Below are positions 1 through 12,372 of a stretch of DNA of 64,000 bases, piece by piece. The position numbers were made by a program, and so were the translations under genes. The first letter of the stretch is position 1. Each line of letters opens with the position of its first letter. This DNA is from Rhabdophis nuchalis (taxonomy: Eukaryota; Chordata; Lepidosauria; Squamata; Natricidae), in assembly GCA_039707465.1 (NCBI GenBank), contig CM077645.1, positions 143,655,503 through 143,719,502 on the forward strand. Direction: 5' to 3'. The notes under the pieces were generated by a model. It made no database searches. It was not told where the DNA came from and worked only from the letters and a program-made list of their open reading frames with translations.

Positions 1-1530
1 ATAAGCCAGGTCCATATCTCACCAGAGTTGTTCTTTATTTCTTTTTTCTTTTAATATAATCTACTAAAATTGTACTCATAAGATCTTTAAGATCTTCTCC
101 TTCTATCTCTGGAATGTTCTGGAACCTGAGAAAAAAAGACATTCTTTCGAATTCTATCTTGGTCATATGACCTCCCAGTTCTGCGCTTTCCTTCCGAATT
201 TCCTTTACCTCTTCTCTCATCTCAGCTGATCTCCCCTCCAATACCTCAATTTTTTGTTTATTATCCATTGTATTTCTTTGTGTCTCCAACAGCTCTAATT
301 TTAAATTTTTCAGGTCATTTCGGATTTCATGTACATTTTTCATTATGTGAAAACGGGGTAATTTAATTTAATTGGATTTTAATAATATTTAATAATATTT
401 ATGTATGTTTTTTTTTAATTTGCCTGTGCGCCGCCCTGGGTCCTTTTGTAGGAGAAGGGTGGGGTATAAATTTAATAAAATAAAAATAAAATAAAATATG
501 TCCTGGAGCATCTCCTTTGTTGACAATTCCTGAATGCTGTCGCCAGTCCCTTCTTTTTGCAACAATGCGGTGATCTTTGTCTGCTGCATAACTGTACTAA
601 AGTGAGCTGATGATGGAGCAGAAAAGGACTTTCCAATAGGTGGTTTTTTAGAAGCCATTGTCCCGATTATAAGTTCTCATTTGTAGGAAAAATGGCGTCA
701 GAAAAGCAAGCAGCCGATGAAGTCCAAGGTGTCGGGACAACCCAAATAAAAGTTCAGTCCAGGTAGCACATAAAACCAAGAAAGCCAAGGAAACCAAGAA
801 TAAAGAATTGTGTTATCAAAATCAATCTGGATGTCCACGTATTGGGAGAGATACCAAAGGTTTCCCGAGGAGAAATTAAGCTGGAATATTCAAAGTCTTG
901 CGATCTCAAACACCAAAGGAAAAGTTCACAAACAAAAGGAAAATTTCCAGCAGGGAACAAAGAGGAGCCATTTTCCCCGCCTCTCACAGGAAGGAGAGTG
1001 AAAGTTTCATTTTCTTGTTACAAAAAGTTTCCACAATATAATGTTGCAACTGCGATAATGTCGATACAATTTTCTTTTTTAAACTGTTGTTATTTCAGAT
1101 GGCAGACTAGTTTTCTTTTTCTCCCCATTCCTGGGGAGACCTTTTTCAACCGCCACTTTATTCCGAGGGGGGGTCAAAACAGATTAACTCCATTCTCCAT
1201 TTAAAGTTGATTGAAAGTAAAACTCACAGTACTCGCTTGTCCCTCAATTGCAGACCTGGAGATTAGGAAAGACCCTCCATCCCCAGCACTCCAGCCAGCT
1301 TTCAAATCCTTCCGTTGATTCCGGAGTCCATCGGCGAAAGGGAAAAGCCCCCCCTTTCTGCTTCCCGGCTCCTGGGGCAAGGCTGGAAAGACACCCCACC
1401 GGCAGGGGGTTCCTCCAAAAACCCCTGTGCCCCCCTGGAGGGAGCCCACCAGGACAGCAAGCGGCGGACGTGTATCAAACATGTCTGTCGCCCACGAAAA
1501 CCGGAAGTCCTCTCAGGACACTTGCATATT
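1..1530 (-). mobile_element. L1-type LINE, 5' half of ORF1 with probable 5' UTR (broken)
   Basis: Read on the minus strand, a frame starting at 658 (MASKKPPIGKSF...) and a continuation from 343 (MKNVHEIRNDLKNLKLELLE...) together resemble the N-terminal part of an L1 ORF1 protein: a charged leader, then a leucine/glutamate-rich coiled coil and the start of the RRM-like domain (FLRFQNIPE). ORF1p is the RNA-binding chaperone of L1 particles. The frame is split by an L2 3' tail at about 360-487. The rest of ORF1 runs off the window's left edge. GC-rich sequence from 700 to about 1530 may be the L1 5' UTR, which is inferred only from its position. Frame 1427-1888 on the plus strand has no recognisable content. 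Confidence 0.6.
360..487 (+). mobile_element. L2-clade LINE 3' tail, inserted in L1 ORF1
   Basis: The sequence contains the tail signature seen in every L2 copy of this window: a 'cctgtgcgccgccctgggtcc' type block, a 'gagaagggtggggtataaat' type block and an A-rich taaaataaaa end. It interrupts the L1 ORF1 frame on the opposite strand, so it is younger than that L1. Confidence 0.75.
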
Positions 1531-2399
1531 TGTATACAGGAATTCCTTTATTTTATTTTTAAATGTTATATCACCGGGAACCATTTTTGATCCCCAAAGA
1601 GATAATTATATCTCTTTCAGACAATGGTCACCCTTATTAGAGCAACCAGCCAAAATATTTGTTCCCTGCAATAATTCCTGGCATCAGCAGTGCCAAAGAA
1701 ATCCATATTTTGCTTCACAAAGTATTGTCCTTGTTGGATTAAATTTTGATTTAGCTCTGCCTCTTACCTGCTTCAACAGTTATCCCCAACTTTGTGTGTT
1801 TAGGATGTGCTGGACTTCAGCTCCCATCACTTTCAGTCAATTTGCGTTTGACAAATTTTGTAATTATAAACTCTATATTGCTAGTTGATACATATTATGG
1901 AATGTTGTGTTTCAGCTTCAGCCGCATTCTGTTTTCCTACCCAACAGCTGGGTATTATTGTCTTCAAAAGTTGGCGACTTCATTTATATATTCACTATAG
2001 TATCAGACCATTCAAATATTTAATTCAGAAATGACAGCTATTGACATTCTAAAAACTTTTATGACAAACAGTGGCAATTTATAATAAGTATGGTGGATGC
2101 ATTCTTGTCCAATTAATATGTGTTTTGTAAAGTGTATTTCATAACAGAAACTGCCAAGCTATGTTCATTAATCAAAAGACAGCAACATTTCAAAGAAAGA
2201 GCCCAAGGTTGTCAGATTTTCAGAGATTGTAAGTGACAGCAAGGGATGTCTGTCAAAAAAAGAGGAAAGGAGTAGCATTCATTAAGCATTCTTAAATGTA
2301 ACATCCTTCTGTCAATGTGACAGGGAAGGTAGCATTATCTTCAATACCTGAGGTGCCATTCACACCTTCAAGAAGAACACTTCACTTGTGTGACATGTT
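1531..2399. other. Unassigned intergenic sequence
   Basis: AT-rich sequence without a convincing coding frame, RNA gene or repeat that I can name. Short frames here show no protein-family character. Confidence 0.4.
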
Positions 2400-2540
2400 T
2401 GATTTTGCTTTGATTTTGATTTGATTTATATACCCCGCCTATCTCCCCGAGGGGACTCAGGGCGGTGCACAGGAAGTTAAAATGAAAGGTACAAACATAT
2501 AGATAAATACGAACATATAAATAAATATGACTACAAATGT
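2400..2540 (-). mobile_element. L2-clade LINE 3' tail
   Basis: On the plus strand the copy opens with gatttgatttatataccccg and continues with ctccccgaggggactcaggg and cggtgcacagg. This is the reverse complement of the L2 tail found throughout the window. No RT coding part remains. Confidence 0.75.
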
Positions 2541-2924
2541 TTGCAACTGAAGTTATACACAGTATAAAATAAACCATAATTGAAGTCTGTTTCAGAATGT
2601 TGCTGGAAAGAATAGTGAATGATTTTATGTCCACAGTCATAAAAATAAAGGTAATTCAATGAATTTAATTAGGTCCTGAAAAACTATATTTGATGAGGAG
2701 TCAAAAAGTTATGTGTGACATAAAATAGTAATGCAGATAATTCATAGTTGCTTGAAGAAGGCTCTGCATAAAAAGGGATTAGAAGCCTAAATAGTTCTCA
2801 TTCTGAAAGGGCTTTGTTGAGAGTCTGAGAACTCTCATTGGATTGGATCAGCAATGTACTCAGTTTAGGAAAAGTCATTCTGAATTAACTAAGTGTCCTC
2901 AAGTGATACTAGCACCAGACAGCG

Positions 2925-3165
2925 AGACAAGAAACAATAGATGGAAATTAACCAAGGAGAGAAGCTAAATATGAGAACAATAATTAACCAATGGAATGGT
3001 TTGCCTTCAGAAAGTGGGTGCTCCATCACTGGAGACTTTCAAGAAGACACTGAACAGCCATCCATCTGAAATGGTATAGGATCTCCAGTTCCAGCTCCAG
3101 CTCTAGCCGGGGGTTGGCCTAGAAGTGTCTTCCAACTGTGTTATTCTACTGCATATTCTAATTCA
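2925..3165 (+). mobile_element. CR1 LINE 3' end (old copy)
   Basis: The sequence matches the terminal coding and 3' UTR part of the CR1 copies at 29.5 kb and 39.5 kb: 'aaccaaggagagaagc', 'accaatggaatggtttgcct', 'ccatctgaaatggtatagg' and 'cttccaactgtgttattcta'. It is truncated and too degraded to hold a frame. Confidence 0.7.
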
Positions 3166-3169
3166 CTAT

Positions 3170-4719
3170 TTTAGCATTGTGGAATCATCATATCCATGAT
3201 GATTACCAACTGACCGAAAGAAGTTCAGATTAGGAGAAGTATGGTGCAGATACAGCAGAGGATAATCGAAGAAATCATAGTGAAGGCAGATTAAGAAAAA
3301 TATTGTCTTCGCAAAGACAATTTTCAAGCCAAAAATTGAAATATTGCTTTAGTCATATTATTAATCTGAAAATCCCTAACTAAATTCAATTACTTAAATT
3401 GACGGAAAGTCTCAGTGAAATAAATGGGACTTCCTTTGGAATAAACAGTTACCGGATCGGTTCACAATGCCCCACACATTTTCATTCATCTTCAATCCAG
3501 TCACAATAATAAAGATTTATACTTTTTCTAGGCTATACTATTTCCGCAATATGACAAGTCATGCAAGGTGATAAATTTCTGGGAAACACTGCCCAGTTTA
3601 AGAGTACACTTCTCTTGAAGATTTGCCAGATTCAATATCTCAGCATTTTTCAAAAGTGATGTGATGGCTTTCATTCATATTTTTTTAAGCTGACCTTTAG
3701 TAGCCAATGTTAATGCACAATTATACATTTATATTATATTACACTGGTGCGGGGTGGGGGAAGTTCCCTTTTTTCCAATCTTCCTCTCTTCTTATTTAAT
3801 TTCTCCCATTTTGTCTGTGTAGTAAAGCTATACAATTATCTTAATATATCATGTATTAACTAATTCACAAGATGCTGATTATATGCATCCAGCCATTCTT
3901 TAATATACTAAAGAATCACAAAGCTGCAAGTAATATGAACTGATGTAACTTTTAAAGAAAATCCTCATTCCACCTCATAAATTATTGGCCAGCTGGAGGT
4001 ATATAACTTCTAAAACAACTTCCAGTTAGTCTCCAGTCAGATAAAGTAGAATAAACATTTAAAGAGGAAAAAAAAGCCAAGTTTCATATTAAATGATTTA
4101 TTATTTGTTCAAACGGATCTAATTTTGAATTTTTGCCTGGGTAAATAAAATAACTTTTGTAGAGGGTAAAATGCTGAAACATGTACTGTTCAAGGTGAAA
4201 TATTACCTTTGACAAGATTTATTTCTTAGGTCAATAAACCTTGATATTCATGTTATATTCATACAAAGAACCTTTTTCTCCATCTTGCTATAAAAATAAA
4301 GTCAAGGTAAAAGCTATAGTGATCAAAATGCTTTATTGTTTCAATGAAAATCTTCATTGTAAATCTGCCCTTACAGTTATACAATCACTCACAAAACATA
4401 TATTAAGATTAAATCTTTGAATATCGCTCATGTTGCTCCATTAATGAGGGTGGAGGTTTGTTCTGCGAGCTTGTGGGTTGATTTCCAAATATTTCATTAC
4501 CACCCTAGGTAACATTTTCAGCAGAGTGTCAGCATTCCAAATAATGCACCCATTGAAAGCAGAACTCCAAGGCAGTAGATTCTTCAAAGAACATGTTCAT
4601 TGGATACATCATGTCAGCACAGCCAGTGAAAATCAACTCTAAAAGTTCCTCCGATTTTCATCTAATTAAAAATCCTCCCTCCCTGATGTCACCAGTCACA
4701 TTGTCCAATGAATATAACA
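3170..4719. other. Unassigned AT-rich sequence
   Basis: No coding frame longer than chance and no repeat family I recognise. Confidence 0.4.
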
Positions 4720-4857
4720 GATTAACAGTGTTGGAAGGGATCTTGCAGGTCATCTAGTCCAAACCCCAGCCCAAGCAGGAGACCCTACATCTGCCTCTAC
4801 CTAGGATTGAACTCACAACCTTCTGATTGGGAGGTGAGAGCTCCACCTCTAGGCCAC
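4720..4857 (-). mobile_element. tRNA-derived SINE with CR1-like 3' tail
   Basis: Read on the minus strand, a tRNA-like head (box-B-like region near 'gttgtgagttcaatcct') is followed by the CR1 3'-terminal signature 'ggactagatgacctgcaaga' and 'cccttccaactctgtta'. SINEs that borrow a CR1 tail to be mobilised by CR1 reverse transcriptase are known in reptiles. The subfamily is not assigned. Confidence 0.6.
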
Positions 4858-7800
4858 AGCAGCAGGTATACAGCTGGCAGACTTCTTGGTCACTCCTCTC
4901 TTCCTTCACCAGCTACCTGTTGACCTTGGTTCCCACAGACAAAATTATTGGTTTAGGAATTAGCCAGCCTATCTACTTCCCCGCTACCTTTCCCCTCTCA
5001 GGATTCGCGGCAACTATGAGACAGAACAAGATGGCTTCAACCAGGTTCACTTCAGAGTTGACACAGAGTTTAGGGAGTGTCTGTTTCTGCTGCTTATAAA
5101 GTGTGGTCAGTAGGTCTTGTGATGGGGAGGTCATGTCATGTGAGAGTCTTGTGATGTGAGTGTGTCCAATAAGGATCTTGTGATCCATTCATTTATAAAG
5201 GTAGTGTTTTAATGTGAAACTCTTTCTAATATGAAACTACTGTATCCAGTCCTAAATTCAAACCACTCGTTAAAAGCAGCCGTGGAATCTACAAGATAAT
5301 GGACTGTCGGTTATACATTCAGCATGATAACCAAACAAACCAGTTGAGGTTTCACAAAATGATTTCACATGTCTCTCCTAAAAAGTGTTTTATAGACTGA
5401 ATTGATTTCTTTGAATGAAAATACAAATGCTAGATCCAAATGTTAACCCCAAAAGATCTAATGGAGTGGTGGAAGCATGAAAAGGGTGTAATGTGTCCCA
5501 CAAATGTGTTTTGCTATGCAAAAGTAGCACACTGCTTGTTGAGGAGGTGTGATACACTGCTCTTCAGTGTGGTGCTTCCTTTAACTGGTAGTAGATTTCT
5601 GCACGAGTGGTTCAAACCCATTTCTTCTAGTGAAGCAAAGTGACCTCCACTTCAGTGTCCAGAAGGGTCTTACTAAAGTCAATCAGTTTTGGAAGATCTG
5701 CAAAGCTCTAACATCCACATTGGGGTGGGGGTGGGGACAATAAACTGTGTTGTGTTACAAACCATGAATGCAAACTTTTTGCTTCCTCCCCTCATATATG
5801 AAAGAGGAAGAGCTGACAAAGACGCTCATTATACTCTTCAAAAAAACAAGGCCTCTGAGTAGAGTCAAATATGGTAATATGTGATGAAATGTCTAGCAGA
5901 TCGTGAAAACCAAGGGAAGGAAGTAAGGCTGTTATAGGAGGGACCATTAGAGAAAACATTCTTATCCAGTGGAAGGGGAAAACATGAGAAAGCACTCTTA
6001 ATTGCACTAGATATAAATTGATCTGGAGAATTGCTTTGACAGGCTTTCAAGATTCATGTCAAGGCCTGAGAAGGTGGTAAACTCCAGAAGAAGACACTTG
6101 GATTTCTCGATTTATTGCTAATGGGGTAGTGTAACAGAACCTTGAAAGCTGTCAAAGCAATTATTTCATTTTGGTGAAACTGGATTACTTTGATGAATTC
6201 CTTTTTGCATATTAATGGAGGCAGTCTTTTCATTTATAGGGATGGGATGGCAATTGTGGTATTTCAGTCTTTGATTTTAAGAGGCTGAAGTGGTGTTTCA
6301 ATTTTAATTAAAGAGTCAAAAGTTTTTCAAGTCAATGAAGGATAGGCAAAGTGGTATCTGTTATTCAATGTAAAAGTTTTGATATTTGCTGAATGACTTA
6401 TTTATGCTCTATAGAGCTAAATATGCATCTAAAATCACTTTGTTCTCTTGGGCAGTTTAAATTTGAACAGTATAAATTATTAATATACTGTATATATTAT
6501 CCACTAGTCAATTTGAATTAATAGCTGATGAGTAGTATAATTTATAGTATTAATAACAGTAGCTTGTAGCATTCATAATTACAACTAGCAATTAGTAATA
6601 TACTAATATAATTAATATACTGTATTCTGGCTTGAAATCTCATACAAATTCAGATGGAAATACCAAATATACTGCAGACACTATTGGAGAAGGAAGATGT
6701 CATGTATACAGTACCATGCTACAAAGAGGTACAATGCAGACAACCCAATTCTTCTATTTTAGACAATGAGATAGAAGCAAAGATTAGGAACTGATAGATT
6801 ATGAAACATCCAATAACTTTTTACTAATCACAAGAATGAGGATAAAGGCTGGATGTAGCTAAGTCTGTGTTGTGGCATAGTTTAATAGTTATTGTTGAAC
6901 ACTTGGGAAATTATAGATTTGGGATAGGAGGAGGTGAAGTATGGATCTGCAGCAGACAACCAGGAATTGAAAAGAAGTCTAGAGTTTGGTATGGTTTGGA
7001 AGGAGTAAAAATAAAGAGATGGTGGATGAAGCAACATAGCTCTAATCATTGATCTAATGAACTAAGATTGGGATTGAATGAATCAGGTCACACCAATGCT
7101 TTCTTGATTTTTAAATAAATAAATAAAGAGTGTGATTTAATCCAAGCTATGGTACTTTGAGTCTAAATAAAGAAGGCTAACTATCAAACTACAGCTCCCA
7201 GAATTCTGCAAATTAAATAATTAATTTAAGAATTAAACTTGCCAAACTGCATGTTGATTAAGATGTCTTTGAATTATTTGTGTATCTTAATTTAAAAACT
7301 TGCCTTTAAAATACCAATAATTTCCATTTCAATTCAGTTTATTAGAGTCGTAGACCAGAAAATATCAATAAATTGAATTAACAATAATGACACCATGGCT
7401 TGGGTGATGACTGCTAAATCTAAAAAAGGGACATTACATATTAGAGTATTGTAAGCATTTCGCAGAAGCCACAATGATCTTAAAGTGTATCATTACTTCA
7501 TTATGTAAATAACAGAGATTATGTAACATGAACCAGTTGCATGACATAACTGGCACAACTGGTGTTATTCGTAACTTTTGCCCAATGTCATGATGTCAGT
7601 ACCATCACTCCCCCTTGGCCATCATACGTCCACGAACAACCTTTATTTCAATAGCACAAAGAGGCATCTGATGGTCAGCAACTCTACAGCATTTTCTGGA
7701 CCAGCCAGTCTGCACTGGATCAAAAGCAGCCAGAGACCCACCAGTTGACCCCGTTTCAAGCAGCTTTGAGGTATCTGATGAATCCTCACTGCTAAATTCC

Positions 7801-8130
7801 ATCCTCTCCTCTTGCCCACTAGCACCTCCTGCAGTCAGCTGAAATTCTGTCCCATCTTTCTTTCCTTGGAGCAGTTTTCATGACAAGGACAATTAAAAAA
7901 AAAAAGTCTCCTTGAATTTATCCCTCCAAATTTTCTCTAATAGGAGCTGTGGAGGATGAGGAAATCTTGGTAAGACACAACTGTGCTTGTTCCCACATTA
8001 CAGGGAAAAATTCAAGGAGACAGAACGAGTGGACATCTTGCTAGTCATTAGATTATCTAGTTGGGTAATAGAACATCTGCAAACCAGCTCAGAGAGTACC
8101 AAGGACTCCACAATTCAACCCTAAGCTACA
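4858..8130. other. Unassigned AT-rich sequence, about 3.3 kb
   Basis: No recognisable gene. Frames at 4827-5099, 5440-5643 and 7605-7802 are short, have no family signature and no splice context I can support. The 7.6-7.85 kb patch is more GC-rich and may be an old LTR, but I see no ends. Confidence 0.4.
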
Positions 8131-8525
8131 ACAGTCGTCCTCAACATACAATCACAATTTTGTTCAGTGAGAAATTTATGTTGTTCAGTGAGAAATTTGA
8201 TACATGAGCTTTGCCCCATTTTATGACTTTTCCTTCCACGTTTGTTAAGTTGTTAAATTAGGTTAAGCGTTGGTTAAGTGAATCTGGCTTCCCCATGGAC
8301 TTTGCTTGTCAGAAAGTGGCAAAAGGTGATCCTGTGACCCCAGGACACTGCAACCGTCATAAACCTGGGTCGGTTGTCAAGCATCCAAATATAAATATAA
8401 ATCAGGTGCCCATGGAGTTGCTTCAATGGTCATAAGTGTGAAAAATGGCTGTAAGTCCTTTTTTTCAGTGCCGTTGTAACTTCAAACGATCACTAAACGA
8501 ATGTGGTAAGTGAAGGACAACTTGT
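8131..8525 (+). mobile_element. MITE-like repeat, 'tcctcgacttac' family
   Basis: Starts with 'gtcgtcctcaacatacaatc' and ends with 'ggtaagtgaaggacaacttg', which are imperfect inverted ends. The interior carries phrases shared with the copies at 15.35, 19.49/21.57, 43.68 and 47.88 kb: 'ttaagtgaatctggcttccc' and 'ctgcaaccgtcataaa'. It is a non-coding DNA-transposon-like family; the superfamily is not certain. Confidence 0.65.
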
Positions 8526-8694
8526 ATTCTCTTTTACTGAAATGAGAAACCGGAGGGATTGTTGCAAAGCAGTTTTTGCAATGTTTCCTCTGCAGCAACA
8601 GCCAAGTGACGTCTCCTATGGTGTTGTGGGAACACAAAACATCACCATTCTCCACAATTTGGCTCCCTTCAGACTCTTCTGGAAGGAGAATATT

Positions 8695-8899
8695 GTTTTA
8701 TTTTTATTTTATTTAGTTTGACAAACATGTACAAGGTGACAGGTATAAGTATAAACATGAACATGAACAAGGGAAATGAGTACAAATAAATGGGGACAGT
8801 AGGATGGGGACGGTAGGCACTCTGGTGTGTTTATGCACGCCCCCTTTATGGACCTCTCAGGAATGGGGTGAGGTCCCTAGTAGACAGTTTAAAATTATT
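8695..8899 (-). mobile_element. Unclassified LINE 3' segment, copy A
   Basis: This segment shares long stretches with 22600-22872, for example 'gacggtaggcac', 'tgtttatgcacg' and 'ggtgaggtccctagtagaca'. A further part of the same repeat is at 9835-10010, with 'gaggatgtaacaacagagtc' shared with copy B. The intervening 8900-9293 is an inserted L1 3' end. Strand is inferred from the T-rich lead of copy B. Confidence 0.5.
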
Positions 8900-9293
8900 G
8901 AAGAGGCGCAAGCCTTTTTTTTTTTTTTTAAAGAAAGAATATTATGCCTCAATCCTGGAGGAAGAAAATGGGGGAACGGGAGGGGCCATGGATACAATAT
9001 CTAAAAGACTCGGTTTACAAAAATGGTTTCCTTTAATACACTGCAATTTTTTCTTTCGAATGCTTTGTAGAAATAATGTATTGAATGCATGAACTTTATG
9101 AAATGACACATACGTAACTCCTGCCACCTTAAATGGAAAAATAATTAATCTTTGTATGAAGCCTTGGAGGCGGCCTGCACCTCCGATATGGATGCCTCTA
9201 AAATGTTTCCTTTTATACCCTATATACCCTTTCCTTGTTTAAAAAATTGTAAAAACCAATAAAATGTTTTTTGCAAAAAAAAAAAAAAAAAGT
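8900..9293 (+). mobile_element. L1-derived ORF1-only 3' end with poly(A)
   Basis: The first 100 bases align with the extreme C-terminal codons of the L1 ORF1 copy at 49.1 kb (gaggcgcaagcct versus gaggcggaagcct; then gggaacgggaggggccatg and atatctaaaagactc). The sequence runs directly into a short 3' UTR ending 'gtaaaaaccaataaaatg' and A18. No ORF2 (endonuclease/RT) lies between ORF1 and the tail. A T15 tract disrupts the frame. Confidence 0.65.
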
Positions 9294-9834
9294 AGGATGA
9301 AGAAAAAAATAGAGAAATACTCCCGTGCACTTTAATTTTAAATGCCGTTATTCAGAAATCCTTTGATTTCCCTTCTAAGTAAAAGCCAGATATGACATAC
9401 ATTATGCCATGCCAGTCTGTAGATTTGCTGTTTTGGGTATAGAAAAGAGCTCAGACATATTTTGCTATTACAGGCTGAACCAAACAGGTAGTTCTCTTTA
9501 AGAAAAAATACACTCATGTACGCATACGTGTGTATTCACACACATCAAAAGACCTCTAATAACTTTCAACATAAAAAGAGGCTTCTGTCTTTGCACAAAA
9601 GTCTTATAGAGAAAGGAATATTTTTATATTCCAGATGGAAGTAAAGCAGGAACAGTATGTTTCAAATCCTTCCCAAGATTAATTTTCTTTCTTGCTTTTT
9701 TTGTCTGGGGACTTTGAGCGTATTATTATCAGACCTCTAGCTCAATATATGAGGACCTGGTATATATAAAATACAACATCTACAGTAAGTACTGCACTAC
9801 TGAGAAACATTAAAACATTTGAAATGCAAGATTG
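9294..9834. other. Unassigned sequence
   Basis: AT-rich; no gene or repeat recognised. Confidence 0.4.
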
Positions 9835-10030
9835 AAGCTCTGGGGCTTTGAGGATGTAACAACAGAGTCAGGAAGAGCATTCCAGCCACTCTGTAGCTGA
9901 AGTCGTATTTTATGCAATCGAGTTTGGAGCAGCTTACCTTGAGTTTAAATCTATTGTTAGCCCAAGTATTATTGAGGTTAAAGTTGGATATTATTGCCAA
10001 GTATTATTATTGAAGCCGAATATTATTGAG
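9835..10030 (-). mobile_element. Unclassified LINE 3' segment, copy A (second part)
   Basis: Shares 'gaggatgtaacaacagagtc', 'agagcattcca' and 'cagcttaccttgagttt' with 22810-22872 and 23320-23430. A short local repeat of 'attattgaggtt' follows. Confidence 0.5.
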
Positions 10031-10627
10031 GTTGATTGTAACTCCTTACTTTCAACCCTACTCTTGCCTGTAAACATATCTATCATAAAAACAAAGGTTC
10101 CAAGCTCCACTGACTTCCTTTCAAGAAATCTGAAACGTCAATCCCTGAAACCTTTCAGTGCTTGGGAGTAGCGTCCTGCATAGCAATGCAGTGGTTTACT
10201 TGCCGAACTTCCCCAAAGCAAGATATGCTGTGGGAGCTCACGGTGAAAAGGCTAATATGAGAAGCAGCCTTGAAGATCCAAAGCTCTAGTGAAATTCCCA
10301 TTTGACAATGATGAAGCAGTTAGCTGCATGCCAAGGTTTCTACACAAGCAGGGGTAGCTTCTCCAGGCAATGTTTCACAAATCTTATTTACATTCCGCTG
10401 CATTTTTAACTTTCATTTGTCATTCAACTTCAGCTTAACATCCATTTCTCACTTCTGTTCTGTGGATGCTACCTGCAGAATCACCCAGAGGAAAATTATT
10501 CAATGTTTACTTCTCTAATGACACTTTGCAAATTTGGAGGTTATACTGAACAGAAGAAAAAGGTAGAAAGAAAGATGAGAATTTCCCCTCTAATTTGGAG
10601 GGAGGGCAGTTCATAATTAACCTACGG

Positions 10628-10885
10628 CAGGGGTCTGCAAAGTTGGCTCTTTTAAGACGGGTGGACTTCAACTCCCAGAATTCCCCAGCCAGCTATGCTG
10701 GCTGGGGAATTTATTTATTTATTTATTTGGATTTATTGACCGCCCCCTCTCTCCGAAGAGACTCGGGGCGGTGTACAAGAATTTAAGAGCATATACATAT
10801 ATAACAATTATAAATAATAAAACTAAACTAAATTCTGGGAGTTGAAGTCCACCCGTCTTAAAAGAGCCAACTTTGCAGACCCCTG
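10628..10885. mobile_element. hAT-type palindromic MITE with nested L2 tail
   Basis: Ends are 'caggggtctgcaaag' and its complement 'ctttgcagacccctg'. The flanking 8-bp duplication acctacgg (10620-10627 and 10886-10893) is exact. The element is a near-perfect hairpin ('ggacttcaactcccagaatt' on one arm, complement on the other). An L2 3' tail sits near its centre. An 8-bp duplication with CAG...CTG ends is the hAT hallmark. No transposase is encoded. Confidence 0.9.
10710..10836 (-). mobile_element. L2-clade LINE 3' tail inside the MITE
   Basis: (tta)n-rich start, then 'gaccgccccctctctccgaa' and 'cggggcggtgtacaagaatt', the reverse complement of the L2 tail. It separates the two arms of the palindromic MITE, so it inserted after the MITE. 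Confidence 0.8.
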
Positions 10886-10954
10886 ACCTACGGTATCAAC
10901 TTTCTCGGGAACAGAGAAAAAAAATCTCTTTTAAGCAGGAGCCATGTGGAGAAA

Positions 10955-11313
10955 GGTGGGAAGCGGTGGTTCAGTGGTTAGGACGTTGAGCTTGTGGATC
11001 AGAAAAGTCAGCAGTTTGGCAGTTCAAATCCCTAGCACCACATAACAGAGTGAGCTCCTGATACTTGTCCCAGCTTCTGCCAACCTAACAATTCGAAAGC
11101 ATGTAAAAATGAAAGTAGAAAAAATAGGAATCACCTTTGGTGGGAAGGTAACAGTGTTCTGTGCACCTACAATGTTGAGTCATGCCGGTCACATGACCAT
11201 GGAGACGTTTTCGGACAGCACTGGCTCTTTGGCTTTGAAATGGAGATGAGCACCACCCCCTAGAGTTGGGAACGACTAGACATAAGTGCAATGGAAACCT
11301 TTACCTTTACCTT
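10955..11313 (+). mobile_element. Sauria-type SINE, full length
   Basis: The tRNA-like head has an A box (tggttcagtggttagg) and a B box (agttcaaatccct). The body includes 'cctttggtgggaaggtaac' and 'ctggctctttggctttgaaa'. The 3' end, 'gagatgagcaccaccccc' then 'tagagttgggaacgactaga', resembles the Bov-B LINE end that mobilises these SINEs, and is followed by ACCTTT repeats. An 11-bp target duplication atgtggagaaa flanks it (10944-10954, 11314-11324). Confidence 0.88.
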
Positions 11314-11545
11314 ATGTGGAGAAAAATCTAGGGTAAAAACATCTCTCCAACCCTATAGAGGTTTGCTCACTTGTTGATGTTATTGTTGTTAGCCATATCG
11401 GTTCATTACAGGATGAAGGTCTTCTTGGAAGATGAAGGTCCAGGTTGATACATTGATCTTTTTTTCCATTTTCAAGTTCAAGAACTGGCCTAAGGCTATG
11501 TGGCCAGTTTCAATGCTTAAAGGAGGATCAGAACCTCATTCGTAT

Positions 11546-11766
11546 ATAAAGAGTCATTGTGGCACAGTGGTTAGAATGCAGTATTACATGCTAATTCTGC
11601 TGACTGCCAGCAATTTGATTCTCACCCGCTGACTCAGACTTCCATCCTTCCGAGGTCGGTAAAATGAGGACCCAGATTGTTGGGGGCAATATACTGACAC
11701 TGTAAACCATTTACAGAAGGCTGTAAAGCATTGGGAAGTGGTATATAAGTCTAAGTGTTATTGCTA
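11546..11766 (+). mobile_element. tRNA-derived SINE (second squamate family)
   Basis: Head 'tggcacagtggttagaatgc' (A box) and 'gcaatttgattctcacccg' (B-box-like), body 'ccgaggtcggtaaaatgagg' and 'acccagattgttgggggcaa', tail 'gtatataagtctaagtgtta'. Minus-strand relatives are at 23715-23950 and 34100-34312. Confidence 0.7.
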
Positions 11767-11854
11767 TATATGTATATGTAGGTTATATACACATAATCTA
11801 CTACCAATTAGTATGTATATCACTGCTTTTTTGTAAAAATTACACTTTCCAAGA

Positions 11855-12015
11855 GGTTGTGAAAGGCAGCCCCACATAGAGTGCACTGCACTAATCCAAC
11901 TGGATGATGGTCCTCCCAGCCCAGAGAGAGCTGCCACTGGCATAATATTGGGCAATTGGATTTTCGGCCATGGCCTCCAACTGGTGGCAGCCAGTCTTAT
12001 ATGGGCCTTGAAATT
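11855..12015 (-). mobile_element. Degraded L2-like LINE fragment
   Basis: 'cagccccacatagagtgcac' and 'tgcactaatccaactgg' resemble the reverse complement of the L2 region encoding the RLDYCN...LYMGLP segment. No frame survives. Confidence 0.4.
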
Positions 12016-12215
12016 AATTGACCATGGCAAAGAACTGACTGTTGTTGCTTCTATATTCAGGTCATTAAATAACTGTTCTCAGGCAAAAGTGAAGCCTACC
12101 ATAGGATACCTGGATGTGTGAAACAAAAATTATCTACAGCAAATCCATGGCCACCAGGGTAGCCATGAATTTCCAAGTGTCTATGGGGATTCTCGGTTAT
12201 AAAGGTCATGGTTGT

Positions 12216-12372
12216 CCTAAAGGTGCTTTTTCAAAAGGCAACTGGACTTTGTTTTTCTCCTTGAAGATGTTTAGCTTCTTATCCAAGAAGCTTCTTCGCC
12301 TTCCTGTATGAGAAGGGAAACTTCTTGAAGGAAAAACAAAGTCCAGTTGCCTTTTGAAAAAGCACCTTTGAG
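12216..12372. mobile_element. Inverted-repeat MITE, about 155 bp
   Basis: The left arm 'ggtgctttttcaaaaggcaa' and 'ctggactttgtttttctcct' is mirrored by 'aggaaaaacaaagtccagtt' and 'gccttttgaaaaagcacctt'. The centre is a short 'cttcttatccaagaagc' stem. The hairpin is clear; the superfamily and target duplication are not. Confidence 0.65.
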
